From positions 62,001 through 126,000 of the forward strand of contig JAIQDT010014334.1 of the NCBI GenBank assembly GCA_021521415.1: a stretch of 64,000 nucleotides of DNA, given 5' to 3'. Numbering within the stretch: position 1 is the first letter of the stretch; the number at the start of each line of letters is the position of its first letter. A model generated the notes under the pieces. That model worked only from the letters and a program-made list of their open reading frames with translations, had not been told where the DNA came from and made no database searches. The position numbers and the translations under genes were made by a program. Of this stretch, positions 32,093-43,566 are shown one piece after another. The stretch comes from Bidens hawaiensis. Lineage: Eukaryota; Streptophyta; Magnoliopsida; Asterales; Asteraceae.

Positions 32093-32364
32093 TCAGAGAG
32101 ATGGATGGATCTATGAGATAGCTTGGTAGGTATTGTGGGTTTGTTTGTTTGGGTGCTACCAGATGCCGATGCGTATAATAAAATAAATGCTACTCAAAAC
32201 TTACCAACTAAGTTATTGAATACTAGTGATGGCTACAGGGGTAAACTAGGTTTGTTTAGAGCTTTATATCTTAAATTCGAGCTTGGCTCGTGAGTATCAA
32301 ACTCGTTTATTATTTTTTAATTAATTTATATATACATTTATAGTTTTTTATATTTATATACATA
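32093..32364. promoter_or_regulatory. SLY1 5' flank
   Basis: Short region between the SLY1 ATG and the Helitron end at 32365. It presumably holds the 5' UTR and promoter; no clear TATA box stands out. The sequence TTCGAGCTTGGCTCGTGAG near 32277 resembles 'CGAGCTCG'-type repeats seen again near 42710-42860. Confidence 0.4.
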
Positions 32365-33923
32365 CTAGCCTTTGAACCCGTGTACTACACGGGGTTTGTC
32401 AAATGACAAAAATATATAAGTTATGTTATTTGAAAAAATAAACAAAATTAAAGGTAAAATTAATTAAATAAATCAGGTATGATATTTAAATGTGATTCTT
32501 AAAATATTTTTCATGATTGAAATTGCGTATAGCTTAGCATACCAAGATCCATTGATGATGGTAAATCGAGTTGCTATAAATGCAAGGTCCTACACAGGCC
32601 TTTGAGGCTATATTAGTTTTTATCGAAGTCCATTTTTTAAAATGGCTCGTACGTGTTCGATGATTGTCTCAGGTCAAATCAGAACGAACATGTCATACAA
32701 TTGTAGTCTAAAATGCGACAAACACAATATGGTAATAGGATTACATGTCCGAAAGGTGTCTTCGCATTAAGCGCAACATGTGATACAAATTTTGTATACA
32801 AGGAAGTATTTCAAATTTGTAATCATCATTTTAAGATCTCATTTAACATGTAAATTAATGTATTAGACAAAGTAAACGATTTATGAATTATAAATTTTTC
32901 ACGTTTCACGACTTATAAAATATATCTTTTTCATGTTTCACCACGTGTACTACACATGATGGATAACATGATCTTAATGCAATTTTTCGTGTAACAATGT
33001 TTAAAAGATGATGATCAATATGCATATAGACAATAATCTAGAGTATAATGTCATCATATTACATATATGCACACCTAAATATATCTACTTTCTGCAATGT
33101 TGAAAAACCATGAATGGTGATTATAAACGTGACATTTATACATCTTTAAATAATTAATAAAATCCATCTAACTATGTTATAACCCAATGGATAAAATGGT
33201 TTTGAATAGTGGATAGTTAAGATGAATGAGATGAGAGATTAGGAATTGTGATGAAAAATTAGGCTCAGAGTGAATGTGGGATTGACACCTAAGCATCAAC
33301 ATTTTCTTTTTATTAGTAGAGTAAAATAAAATTTGTTTTGTTGAAATTGATTAGTAGAAATAAACCCCCCCCCCTTTCCCTCGAAATTTAACAGTTTCTA
33401 AAAAACAAAGAATTCGGATTTATAACTTTTTAGCAAAAACCTGAATTACAGGACTCTAATTTTTAGGTATAACTGATCATGGTTTCAATGTTTAAAAGTT
33501 TCTTTTAGAATGACTACGTTTAGAAAATTAAATATAGATACAAAATTAATAATCATATTAATTGAAAATTTAAATTAAATAGCATAATTAAACATTTATA
33601 TAATGTGAAGTGAAAAATATCGCATAATTCAAACTGAATTCACGAGTCCTTATTCTTAAAGTATTTGCTGGCATATTTAATAAAAAGTAAGGTATACATT
33701 GAACAAAATTATATTTTAGGTTTTAGATTGTTGTTAATAGTCATTAATGTGTGCATTATATCTTGAGATGTAACTCATGGGTTAAACCATTTTCATTCAT
33801 GACCCATGGATAGCATGGATTAAGGAGAATAGAGATTAGAAGATTAGTATGAAATTTTAATATAGGAATGAATGTGGTTATGACACATAGGAATCATTAT
33901 TTTTGTTTATTAGTATAGTAAGA
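32365..33923 (-). mobile_element. Helitron-like element with a second, inner set of ends
   Basis: On - the outer 5' end is TCTTACTATACTAATAAAC (33923 inward, host base A before it). The 3' end is the hairpin CCCGTGTACTACACGGG (32394-32378) followed by TTCAAAGG and CTAG (32368-32365), with host base T. Inside, a second 5' end-like sequence TTTTACTCTACTAATAAAAAG (about 33327) with similar following sequence, and a decayed hairpin CCACGTGTACTACACATG (about 32941-32958), suggest two related Helitrons, one inside or beside the other. Non-coding. Confidence 0.6.
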
Positions 33924-34549
33924 TGTTAATTATAATAACACTATATTATTTAGTTATTTTGACTTAATTTATATATAGTAGTAGCTTTTGAATAAATATA
34001 CATTTAAATCATACTATCTTATTAAAACAAATGAGATTGTCTCCATATGGCCATTTTCTATTGGTCAATTCCCTTTGTTTCCAAATATATCTAACACTTC
34101 TTTAATTTTCTTAACAATTAAATAATTCAAAAAGAAATTCAATTACTAATAATTAAAATAATTAATGTAAGCATTTAACTTTAAGTTTCAAAACCCGGTT
34201 TCCAATATTCAATTGTTTTAACTTCAATACCTGGTTTCCTTCATATTCAATTCCTTTGAACCTAATCAACCAAATCCCTCTTTCAATCGGCCATTATTTT
34301 ATATCAATCGGATGATGATTTCATTAGATCCTTCATAAAAAATCGACACCGGAGTTTGGCTAAATAAGCGTGATCGACGATAACGTAAGGCTCCAATATT
34401 TAATGAAAACGATTGATTTGATTAGATCTGGCAATTGATTTCAGTAGATCCATGACGATGTACATTTGCTCAGCATGTGGAAGTATACTGTTAATCATAT
34501 CTTCACATCCATGGTTGTTTTCCCGTCAATCGAAGTTTTTTCGGGTTAG

Positions 34550-35030
34550 TATGTTTAATGTTTAATTCTTAATGTTAATTGATATTCTTAATTGATATGT
34601 TTCCTATGTTTAATGTTTAATGTTTAATTGATTCCAAATTTCAATTTACAGCATCTGTTAATTTTTTTTATTTGTATTTTAGATTATTAACCTAGGTTAG
34701 TATTTTACATTCTTAGGTTAATATGTTTAATGTTTAATTGTTAATGTTAATTGATATTGTTAATTGATATGTTTCCTATGTTTAATGTTTAATTGATTCC
34801 AAATTTCAATTATAGTATATGTTAAAAATTTTTATTTGTATTTTAGATTATTAACCTAGGTTAGTATTTTACATTCTTAGTTTAGTATGTTTAATGTTTA
34901 ATTGTTAATGTTAATTGATATTGTTAATTGATATGTTTCATATGTTTAATGTGTAATTGATTCCAAATTTCAATTATAGTATTTATTAAATTTTTTTTAT
35001 TTGTATTTTAGATTAGTAACTTAGGTTAGT
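34550..35030 (+). repeat. Tandem repeat, three copies of about 165-172 bp
   Basis: Units start with TATGTTTAATGTTTAATT at about 34550, 34722 and 34886. Each runs through AATTGATATGTTTC..., TTGATTCCAAATTTCAATT and TTTTAGATTA-TAACCTAGGTTAG. A partial fourth begins near 35027. It lies inside the large Helitron, near its 5' end. Confidence 0.8.
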
Positions 35031-35758
35031 ATGTTTATATTCAATTTAATGTTTAATGTGTAATGTATAATGTATGTTTAATCTTTAATTTAATGTATAA
35101 TGTTTAATTTAAATTGAAATTTAATGTATAGGATCTTAAACACTGATTACAATTTAAATTTTGAAGTGATCATTATTTGGCTTATTTTTATATGTATTGT
35201 GATTGATTTATATTGATTCATATCATTACTAGAACCTAACAACTTTTTACAAATTTAAATTTAAATTCAAAGTCAACTTAATATGTCTAATTTAATTGAT
35301 ATGAGTTATTATTATTCGGTTATACAAAAATCCTAATTAAATTCTCTAAATTTACTATATCTATTATTCGGTTATACAAAAATCCATAATTACATTATTT
35401 AAATTTACTATATTTATTACTACCAATTTAAGTTTACATCAATTATCAATTACATTCTTTAAAGTCCTAATTGTATTCCCTAAATTTACTATATTTATAC
35501 ATTTTCTTCTTATGGAACAATTCAAACTTTCTAACAACATTTGTTTATCTATATATACTATAATCCAAATACACAAATTCTCACACTTCTCACTTCATTA
35601 CTCAAAATTCATATTTGTGTCATTTTCAAGGTTTTTAATTTTTTTCATACGGATATAATTTTTTTTATTTATAATTTTATTTGTTTTCTTCAAAGTATAA
35701 ATATTAATTCTTGAATATTTAATCCTTGCTTGAATTTTATTGTTTCTGAAACAGCAAC

Positions 35759-35900
35759 ATGGAAGCATCAAACATTACCATGTTCAACAATTTGGATGTT
35801 ACTAACAACGACTGTGTACTGAAGGTTCGTATACTAAGACTATGGCGTTTGAAGGACAATAACAAACCCGGAGAGGGTTACTCTCCAATATCAATAACGT
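35759..35900 (+). pseudogene. RPA-like (replication protein A) exon carried by the Helitron
   Basis: The ATG at 35759 opens a peptide containing CVLKVRILRLWRLKDN and NKPGEGYS, resembling the start of the RPA1-like OB-fold proteins found in plant Helitrons. The frame then runs into stops after about 50 codons, and later exons are not convincing (a possible scrap lies near 37090-37215). It fits Helitron content but is too short to be sure. Confidence 0.5.
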
Positions 35901-38900
35901 ATTCAATTTTAATATTTGACTAATTTATAATTAATCTAAAACTTCAAAAATAACATATATATATACACATATTTAAACTCATTTCAAATTCTGAATTGGA
36001 CCAATCTTGATATTGAAATGTATTAGTTAGATACCATAATGATTATGAATTTTTTTCAAATTCACACATAAAAATAGCAACAGTTTAACCTTTTAATTTC
36101 CATAACTTATGAATTTTATTATTCTTTTCATTATTATGAAATTAACAATTTTTCTATTTTTACACTATTTTCAAAAATAAAAAAAAACTATTATTTACTA
36201 TATAAGATAGATGTCAAGAATAATATATTTACACGTTTATGATGTTCAAACACCATGATTTTAAGTGTTTGACATTCCCTACACACCAATATATATGGTT
36301 TTTTTTAAGGAAATGATAACATACATGGAAATTTAATTGAGCAAACTCTTAAGAACATAATCAGTGAGGGCAAATTTATATGTGTTTTTTTTGTATGTTC
36401 AAAATTTCGTTACTTTCATTTGCCATGTTTTTTAATTCGGTTAAATATTTAATATGATCATGAAAAACATAAGAACATGAAGATTTCCACAATAATCATT
36501 TATTATTATAAAATGTGTTGAATAACCTACTTATTTTTATTTACTAATTTTGTTTCGAATACTGTTATATTCTGTAAAAAAATTTAGTCAATGTTTCCCA
36601 ATATACTAAAGACTAATAAAGATGACAAATTTATTAATGTAACTTACACAATACATATAAATTAATGCATTTATATATGATCAAACTTTGTTTTGACTAA
36701 TTATTCAAATAATTGTTTATTTTTTACAATTTTTTTATACTTATAATTCAAATAATTATATACATTATATAGCTTATTATATACATTATATAGCTTAACT
36801 AAATCATATCAAAAATGAAATTAATTGTATCAACAAACTGTGTAGATTAAATAATATTTCATTTATATAGGTAAGTTATGGTAGGAAAGTTTATAAAAAA
36901 GATTGTAATATCCTGTTTGTTTCACACTAAACTTTTCACACCATCACTTAAGCTTTTGCAATATCCTGTTTGTTTCTTTGTAAAGTAGATATATTTTGTC
37001 CTACTTATGTAATTCATTTATTACATTATAAGCCTTATTCAAACATGTTAATTATTATAAAATTAATAGTTTGTTTGTTGTTTTATTTTCTAACAATGTT
37101 ATTGAGGATAACAAGGCAGACCTTTTTGGAAAGGAGCCGAACATGGCTATCGAAGATGAGAAGCCAAAAGTTGATGTTTGTGGCACGAAAGAAGAGGATA
37201 ATGAATTGGTTTGAAACAACAAGTCGTTATATTATTCAGCCACTTTTATCTTATTTTTAATTTCGTGTTATGACTTCTTCAAATGTTTTTTTATGTTATG
37301 TTTGGATTGTTATCATTAAAATAAAGTATTAAGTTTTAATTTCATATCATTTTAAAATATTTAAGTTTATGTAAATCATTAAATGCTTGAAATTTTTGGA
37401 TTTTCGTGTTTGTGTATCGCGATTATGTTAGGAAATAATATCATGTATTGTAACCATCATATTATGTTAATATCTTAATTTATATTAAATATAAAATTAA
37501 TAACTAATAAAAATCTGTTGTAAATTAAAAATGGGGTTTCTATATTACAAGAAACTATATTGTATACATTTTGTCATATTGTTATTTATACTGTCCATTT
37601 TAATTTATAAGTTACAATAAATCTAATTATATTTACTTTTAATAAGGTAACGTATTTTATTGCATCTTGATTCTTATTTACATTTAAAATTTTGACTATA
37701 TTTTATATGGTACAATATATTTTATTATGTTTAATACTTGCGTTATAAATTATATGCTCGACGCATTTGTTATAAAATTTTTTTTTGGTAGATGATATTT
37801 TTATTAAAGATCATATAGGGTTGACTTTATATTACAAAGTTAAAAATCACACATTTATTACAAAGTCATTTACATGTTATATATTTCTTAAATTATGTGT
37901 TTGACGTTATATAGTATTATTATGTTTTGATTTTATATTATAAAGTCAAACATTACATTTAGTTTCCAAAAAATATATATATTTTTCCTATAAAATTATA
38001 ATTTCAAGTAATAAACTTTATTAAACGAAACAAGTAGATCTCAAAATTACCTGAATTTAATGATTCTATTATTATACATAGCTTTTTGGCGGATTCAAAA
38101 TTTTAATATTCGTTTTTCAATCATTTAAATTGGAGGCTTATATTATGGCTTAATTAATTTTCTTCCAAATATAATTCTAACTCTCATAAAAATCCTCATA
38201 CTTTTTTCCATTTATGGAAAGATTGTGTGATTTGTATTAGCAAATGCAATTATGTTTTTATAAAACTCAAACAACGTTTAGAAAAAATAGATTTATTAAA
38301 TCAATGCATGGTTTCGGTTATCAAATGACTACCAATAAACTTTTTGTATATTCTTACTATTTAAACTACCAAGATATTTACATTTTTTGTCAACACATTT
38401 TTCTTTCATATAAATTCACGCACACTAATAATATTGAATACACAATATCGGTTGTTTTAAATATATAGGGAGTTACCATAAATCCCAATATATATAGTTT
38501 GACATAATTTAATGTATTTTACTGCATTATAATTCGTACGCTTCACTAACATGAAAACCTTTTGTTATCTTGTACCGTATATTTTCGTGCGTTCAATACT
38601 TACGTTATAAATGATGTTTTCAACATCTTTATTACAGAACTAATTTTTGGTAGATGATTTGTTTTGTTAAGATCATATAATGTTTATTTTGAGACAATTT
38701 TATAATAGAAAATCATAATTACATTTTTCCTAAATATCTTTATCTATTATCATGAATCTTAGAATTTCTTATTAAAAAACCGTTAAACAATTTATTACCC
38801 TAGATTAAAGGCTTATCTTTTTATAATTAATTTGTTAGTTAAATATTTGAAACAAGTTTTTGGTAACTAATTAATTAAAGATGTAAAATTTGTATATTAA

Positions 38901-39734
38901 TGATAATCACTTTCTTATTCAGAAATTTAGTTTAACCAATTACCCATGAACTTAGTCAATGTTTTGACTAAATCAAATGAACTTTATGAATCAAATTATG
39001 GCAATAGAGGAGCAAAACCAGCTATCCCATTTAATTAGTTAAATTGGTCGAATTTTTTTGTTAATGTAAAATATTATTTATGTCAAAGAATTAGCTTTGT
39101 CTTTTCATAACATAGGTTTATCATAAAGTTACCAACCATAAGCTACCTATGAAAACTTAAATAGTATTTAACCTACACATTTTTTTATCTCCATTCAACA
39201 CACAATTTTTTAACACACAATATGTCAACAGTCAATCTTGGTGGTTTACAATTTTTTTGATGAAAGTTTTTCTAATTCTTCACGCCGTTTTAAGTTAAAC
39301 GATATTCTTTGTTCGGAGTAGACAAAGGTATGTTGGTTTTTTGTGGAGTAAATCCTTCGTTATATCATTATAATCATATGCCACACTATATATGTTTCTA
39401 TTGTCTACATTTTTAAGTTGTTCATATTTTTCATATGATAATTTTATTATATTATATTATAGATGTTTTCAAAATCAAAGAAGCGAAATATTATTGAATC
39501 ATCCTCTTACAATAAGAAATTAATTCAAATGTTAGTCAATTTAATATTTTTTATATACCCTTTAAACACTAGATAACAATGCATTTTTTGAAACGTGTAG
39601 TGTCAACAACAAGACAACCACTCAGTATCATTTCCAACGTGCTAATATTTCAATTTTTACGCTTTAATAGGATTTCATATCTTTATGTGTATTTTGTTTT
39701 GCTATTAGATTCTACTTGCTCAATAACAATAAAT

Positions 39735-40880
39735 CCAGATATTTGCAACTTAATGAAGAAAACATATTTGATTATATGGGACAAAGCTCCTATGAGACAT
39801 AAACATGCTTTTGAAGCATTTGATGGGACTTTAAAGTATGTTTTAAAAGGTGGTAACCGTAAAGGTTGTGAAGATCTTTTTTTTTTGGGGGGGGAGGGAG
39901 TTATTGTGTTTGGGGGTGATATTAGACAAATCTTATCATTGGTACAAAATGGATCACAAAGTAACATTGTTAATGCTTCACTTAGTTTGTCCCACATTTG
40001 GTCCAAATGCAAGGTGCTTAGGTTAACAAAAAAGATGATTTTAGTTCTCGGGTGTCAATCATCAGATATGGAAGCTACCAGGAAGATTTGCAGAATGGCT
40101 GTTAGAACTTGGTGATGGAAACTTGGCGGTCAAAATGACGGCCAAAGCATTATAGATATACTAGATAATCTTTTGATTGGCGATTCATCTGATCTGATTT
40201 CCGATTTGATTGATTTTGTATATCCATTATTATTGGACAAATTTTATGAAAATTACATACTTTCAAGAAAGGGCCATACTTGCACATTTAAATGAGGTTG
40301 TCCAAGACATTAATGATAGATTTTTATCGTTTTTTTTTCAGAAAAGAAGTTGAATACCTCAGTACTGATAGTATAGATCAGTCTGATAGTGTTGAGCCTG
40401 GTTTCGATCCATCATTACACTAACCTGATTTCCCATAGATTGGTTCTAAACCTTGGTGTCCCAATAATGTTATTATAGAAGAATGGTTTGTGCAACGATA
40501 CTAGATTACAAGTAATTAACTTGGACATGCGTTTTATCGAAGTAAAGGTTATTTCAGATACTAATATTGGTTATCGCACTTATATAACCCATAGTGGTTT
40601 AACCCCTTCAGATAAGAAACTTCCATTCAAATTGAAACGAAGAAAATTTCCAGTTGTAGCTTGTTTTGCAATGACCATTAACAAAAGTCAAGGGCAGTCA
40701 CCAGCAAGAGTTGGCATATACCTGCGTGAACCATGTTTACACATGGTCAACTATATATATCTTTATCACGAATGAAGAGTAGAAACAGTGTTAAAATGCT
40801 TATATTAGACAAGGAATGTAAAATTACAAATAAAACTACAAATATGGTTTATAAGGAAGTGCTTAATATTTATGATTTTT
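39735..40880 (+). pseudogene. Decayed PIF1-like helicase of a Helitron
   Basis: Segments in order: LIIWDKAPMRHKHAFEAFDG (about 39767-39826; the usual motif has DEAPM), VIVFGGDIRQILSLV (about 39900-39945), HIWSKCKVLRLTKKM (about 39995-40040), a middle part in shifted frames (LGDGNLGGQNDGQSI, YFQERAILAHLNEVVQDIND), and the C-terminal NDTRLQVINL...LTPSDKKLPFKLKRRKFPVV and FAMTINKSQGQS (about 40490-40700), ending with a SRMKSRNSVKMLI-like tail. This is the SF1 helicase part of RepHel. Frameshifts, stops and a G-rich insertion near 39889-39899 show it is dead. Confidence 0.88.
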
Positions 40881-40996
40881 ATTTTAAAGTTTTAATTTTG
40901 TTTCTAAGCACTGTAAATTGAATGCTAATTTGGTTGAAAACTATGTTTAATAATCATTTATTTTGGTACTGGTATTATTAACTTTCAGTCACAACA

Positions 40997-42574
40997 TGTA
41001 ACATCCCAAAATATAATAATAATACTTTATATATTACATCTTATAGTAGATGAAGTTTACTTAAGTTAGTAGAGATCTAATAAAATAATAAGGATGAAAG
41101 GATAAGTAGGCTAATTAGATGAAGTTAATTATGGACCAAAAAGGAAAGATGGGCCTAAGGTCCATGGGCTTAAGGGAGTATAAATACCTCTTAAAACCCT
41201 AATCCTTTCCATTTTCATACATCTCCACACCATAGCCTACACCATCAAAACACACACTTAGCCCAATTCCCGTTTTTGAGAAAACCACCCACAAAGACAC
41301 AAAGATTCCCGGAGATCTAGCCGTCGGATCGGTCTAAAATTTTAACTGAGTGTTCATGGTATATAAATGGAGATTTTCACCGATTAGATCTTCAATCAGA
41401 GGTCGGGAAGTCCGATTTTTACCAGGAAAACCGTAGCAGCTCAAAAGTGAAGATTCCGGAAACTGTTCTGCTATTCCGGCGACTGTAGCGGCAGTTTCTG
41501 GCGAAGGTGAGCTGAGGGTTTGTAGATCGGGATGAGACGGTTCCGTGGCCGCTTGAATCACTCAAATCGGAGTTCGTTTGATATGGTTTTGAGTATCTCG
41601 AGTGATTTCAAACAAAAACCTCAAAGTTAGACGCGCACGGCTCGAGAAGGAATAACCAGTAGCAGAAGAAGTAACCGAGTTCAGGTGAGTTTCTAGCCCC
41701 ATTTCCTTGTTATGTTTTCGGGGCTGTGTGCATACTCGATGTGAAGTGTGAATACACTTATGTGGTAAGTGTATGCTATAGATGTCATACTATGTAGCTA
41801 TTATATAATGCTTGTCGGTATGTGAACGATCTTCGGATATTGCAGGTATCGTCAAGGATAGTGATTGTCTAGTGGTTATTAGTGGGTATAAATGCTATGA
41901 TGTGAATTGCTTATTATGTAAATAATGAACTGATAGGAAATGTGATATAGATAAGTAGAAGTAGAGTGTGATAGAAGTGGATAGGGGTCTAGTAAGAGTG
42001 TTAAAGTGGCAAAGTGGCATAACGTTATTCGTTATTAAAGTGGCAAAGTGGCATAACGATTATTCGTTATTAAAGTGGCAAAGTGGCATAACGTTATACG
42101 TTATTAAAGTGGCATAACGTCATTCGTTATTAAAGTGGCATAACGTCATTCGTTATTAAAGTGGCTAAGCGGTAGGGGTAAATAAGAGGTTAAGTGGTAA
42201 GGTGAGCAGGTCAGATAGTGGGCTACGTGTCTTTGGATACGTATATAATGCATGTAGTGGTTGTATGATAAGTTGCTTGATTAACTAGAACTCACTCAGC
42301 GTAGCTGACTTTTAGTATGCACGCAGGTGAGTAGACTGAGGGGTTAGTATGAGGATGACACATGGCATGGATCGAACGGCTGGCATTTGAAGATGGAAGA
42401 AATGATGTTTTAATATGATGATTTATGTTATGATTTTAAAGAAAAGATTAAATGTTTTGTAATAAACGGTTAAAGTTTTATATTCCGCGAAAGTTTTAAT
42501 AAACTCTGATTTGTAGAACTGTGTTTATGAGTAAATCCGACGTTAAAGTGAGGCACCGGGAACGGGGCCTTACA
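40997..42574 (+). repeat. Solo Ty3/gypsy-type LTR (1578 bp) with 5-bp TSD CAACA
   Basis: Starts TGTAACATCCCAAAATA and ends GGGGCCTTACA. The same five bases CAACA flank both sides (40992-40996 and 42575-42579), so this is a clean solo LTR left by LTR-LTR recombination. It has a TATA box TATAAATA (41179-41186) and an internal tandem repeat (42001-42165) of AAGTGGCATAACGTTATTCG-like units. The strand is given by the TATA box and TGTAACATCCC start. No internal element sequence remains. Confidence 0.9.
42001..42165 (+). repeat. Minisatellite inside the solo LTR
   Basis: About five units, each carrying AAGTGGCATAACG and TTATTCGTTATT-like sequence. The first three units are longer because AAAGTGGC is doubled; the last two are about 31 bp. 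Confidence 0.85.
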
Positions 42575-42676
42575 CAACAAATATATATCATAAACTATCT
42601 TGACGTTTAAAATTACGTGTGATTGTTACACGATTTATACATTTTCACCCGTGTCGTACACGGGTCAATAGCCTAG

Positions 42677-43566
42677 TATTAAACAAAAACAATATGAATA
42701 ATAGGCCTGTTTTGGCTCACGAGCCATCTCTAGCTTGATAACTGAGGCTCGTGCTCGTTTATTAAACAAACTTATTTTCAGACTCAAACTCATATAAACC
42801 AAGTCCAGTTCGAGCTTTTAACAAGTCGATATTGCGTAGCTCACGGCCCGCTTGACTCGTTTACGGGTATAATAAATCCTTACATACTTGTTAGCATACT
42901 TTTATTTAATATTATTAATCACTTTTGAATATATTTATGTGCACCCTAATAAAAAGAAATAATATTCAAATATAATACTTTTGTGTAAGAACTAAAAGAA
43001 AGATGAGTTTCCAGTTTGATGAGTTCGTATTAATTAATGATTTTACTTAAGAAAAAACTAGTAGTCAAAACTTAGGAACATAGTTATTGAATAGTATTTT
43101 TAAATGAAAAAAAACAACTAAGAATAGGAATTATAAAAGTTTTAAATTTGATAGCCAATTACACAAAAAATACTTCTAGTTAACATTAGTACATATTGGA
43201 TCTTGGTGAGACTCAGTTCACATAAGATGAAACTTGTATGTATACATTAGCATGTATGGATGCTTATATTTGAGAAAATGCATTAATAGATAAACCATAG
43301 GAATTGTTAATAGTGAAGAAGTAAGCAAAAGATAATTAGAATTCCAAAATTTCAAATAAATTATCAGAGTACTTATAACAGTCTTATCTTGTTCCACACA
43401 TAATCAAAAGCTAGAACCCGTTCCAAACTGCTTTACAATAATCAAAACAACGTGATTACATGAATCACAATATTACAAAGATATTAACACCGATTGTGGA
43501 TAATCAAACGTGTCTATGAGAATTACAATGCCGATATTCATCTGGGATACTGTTACAATATAGGCT
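42677..43566. other. Intergenic; 3' flank of the EF-hand gene
   Basis: Near 42700-42860 there are several GCTCACGAGCC/GGCTCGTGCTCG-type inverted motifs, an undefined repeat. The likely 3' UTR of the EF-hand gene is about 43370-43566. No other gene is supported. Confidence 0.5.

Larger units (their letters stand above)
34009..42676 (+). mobile_element. Large Helitron (8.7 kb) with RPA-like and PIF1-helicase remnants and a nested solo LTR
   Basis: The 5' end is TCATACTATCTTATTAAAAC (34009, host A before it), followed by the GTCTCC...CATTTTCTATTGGTCAA pattern common in plant Helitrons. The 3' end is the hairpin CCCGTGTCGTACACGGG (42647-42663), a short spacer and CTAG (42673-42676), with host T next. 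It contains an RPA-like exon (about 35759), a decayed PIF1-type helicase (39735-40880), a three-copy tandem repeat (34550-35030) and a solo gypsy LTR (40997-42574). Helicase and RPA-like genes are the hallmark of autonomous plant Helitrons; the Rep nuclease domain is not seen. Pairing these two ends across 8.7 kb is inference supported by the matching gene content. Confidence 0.7.

Noticed and set aside
41334..41561. Open frame on -, 75 codons
   Set aside because: Lies within the solo LTR, has no recognisable domain and no gene context.
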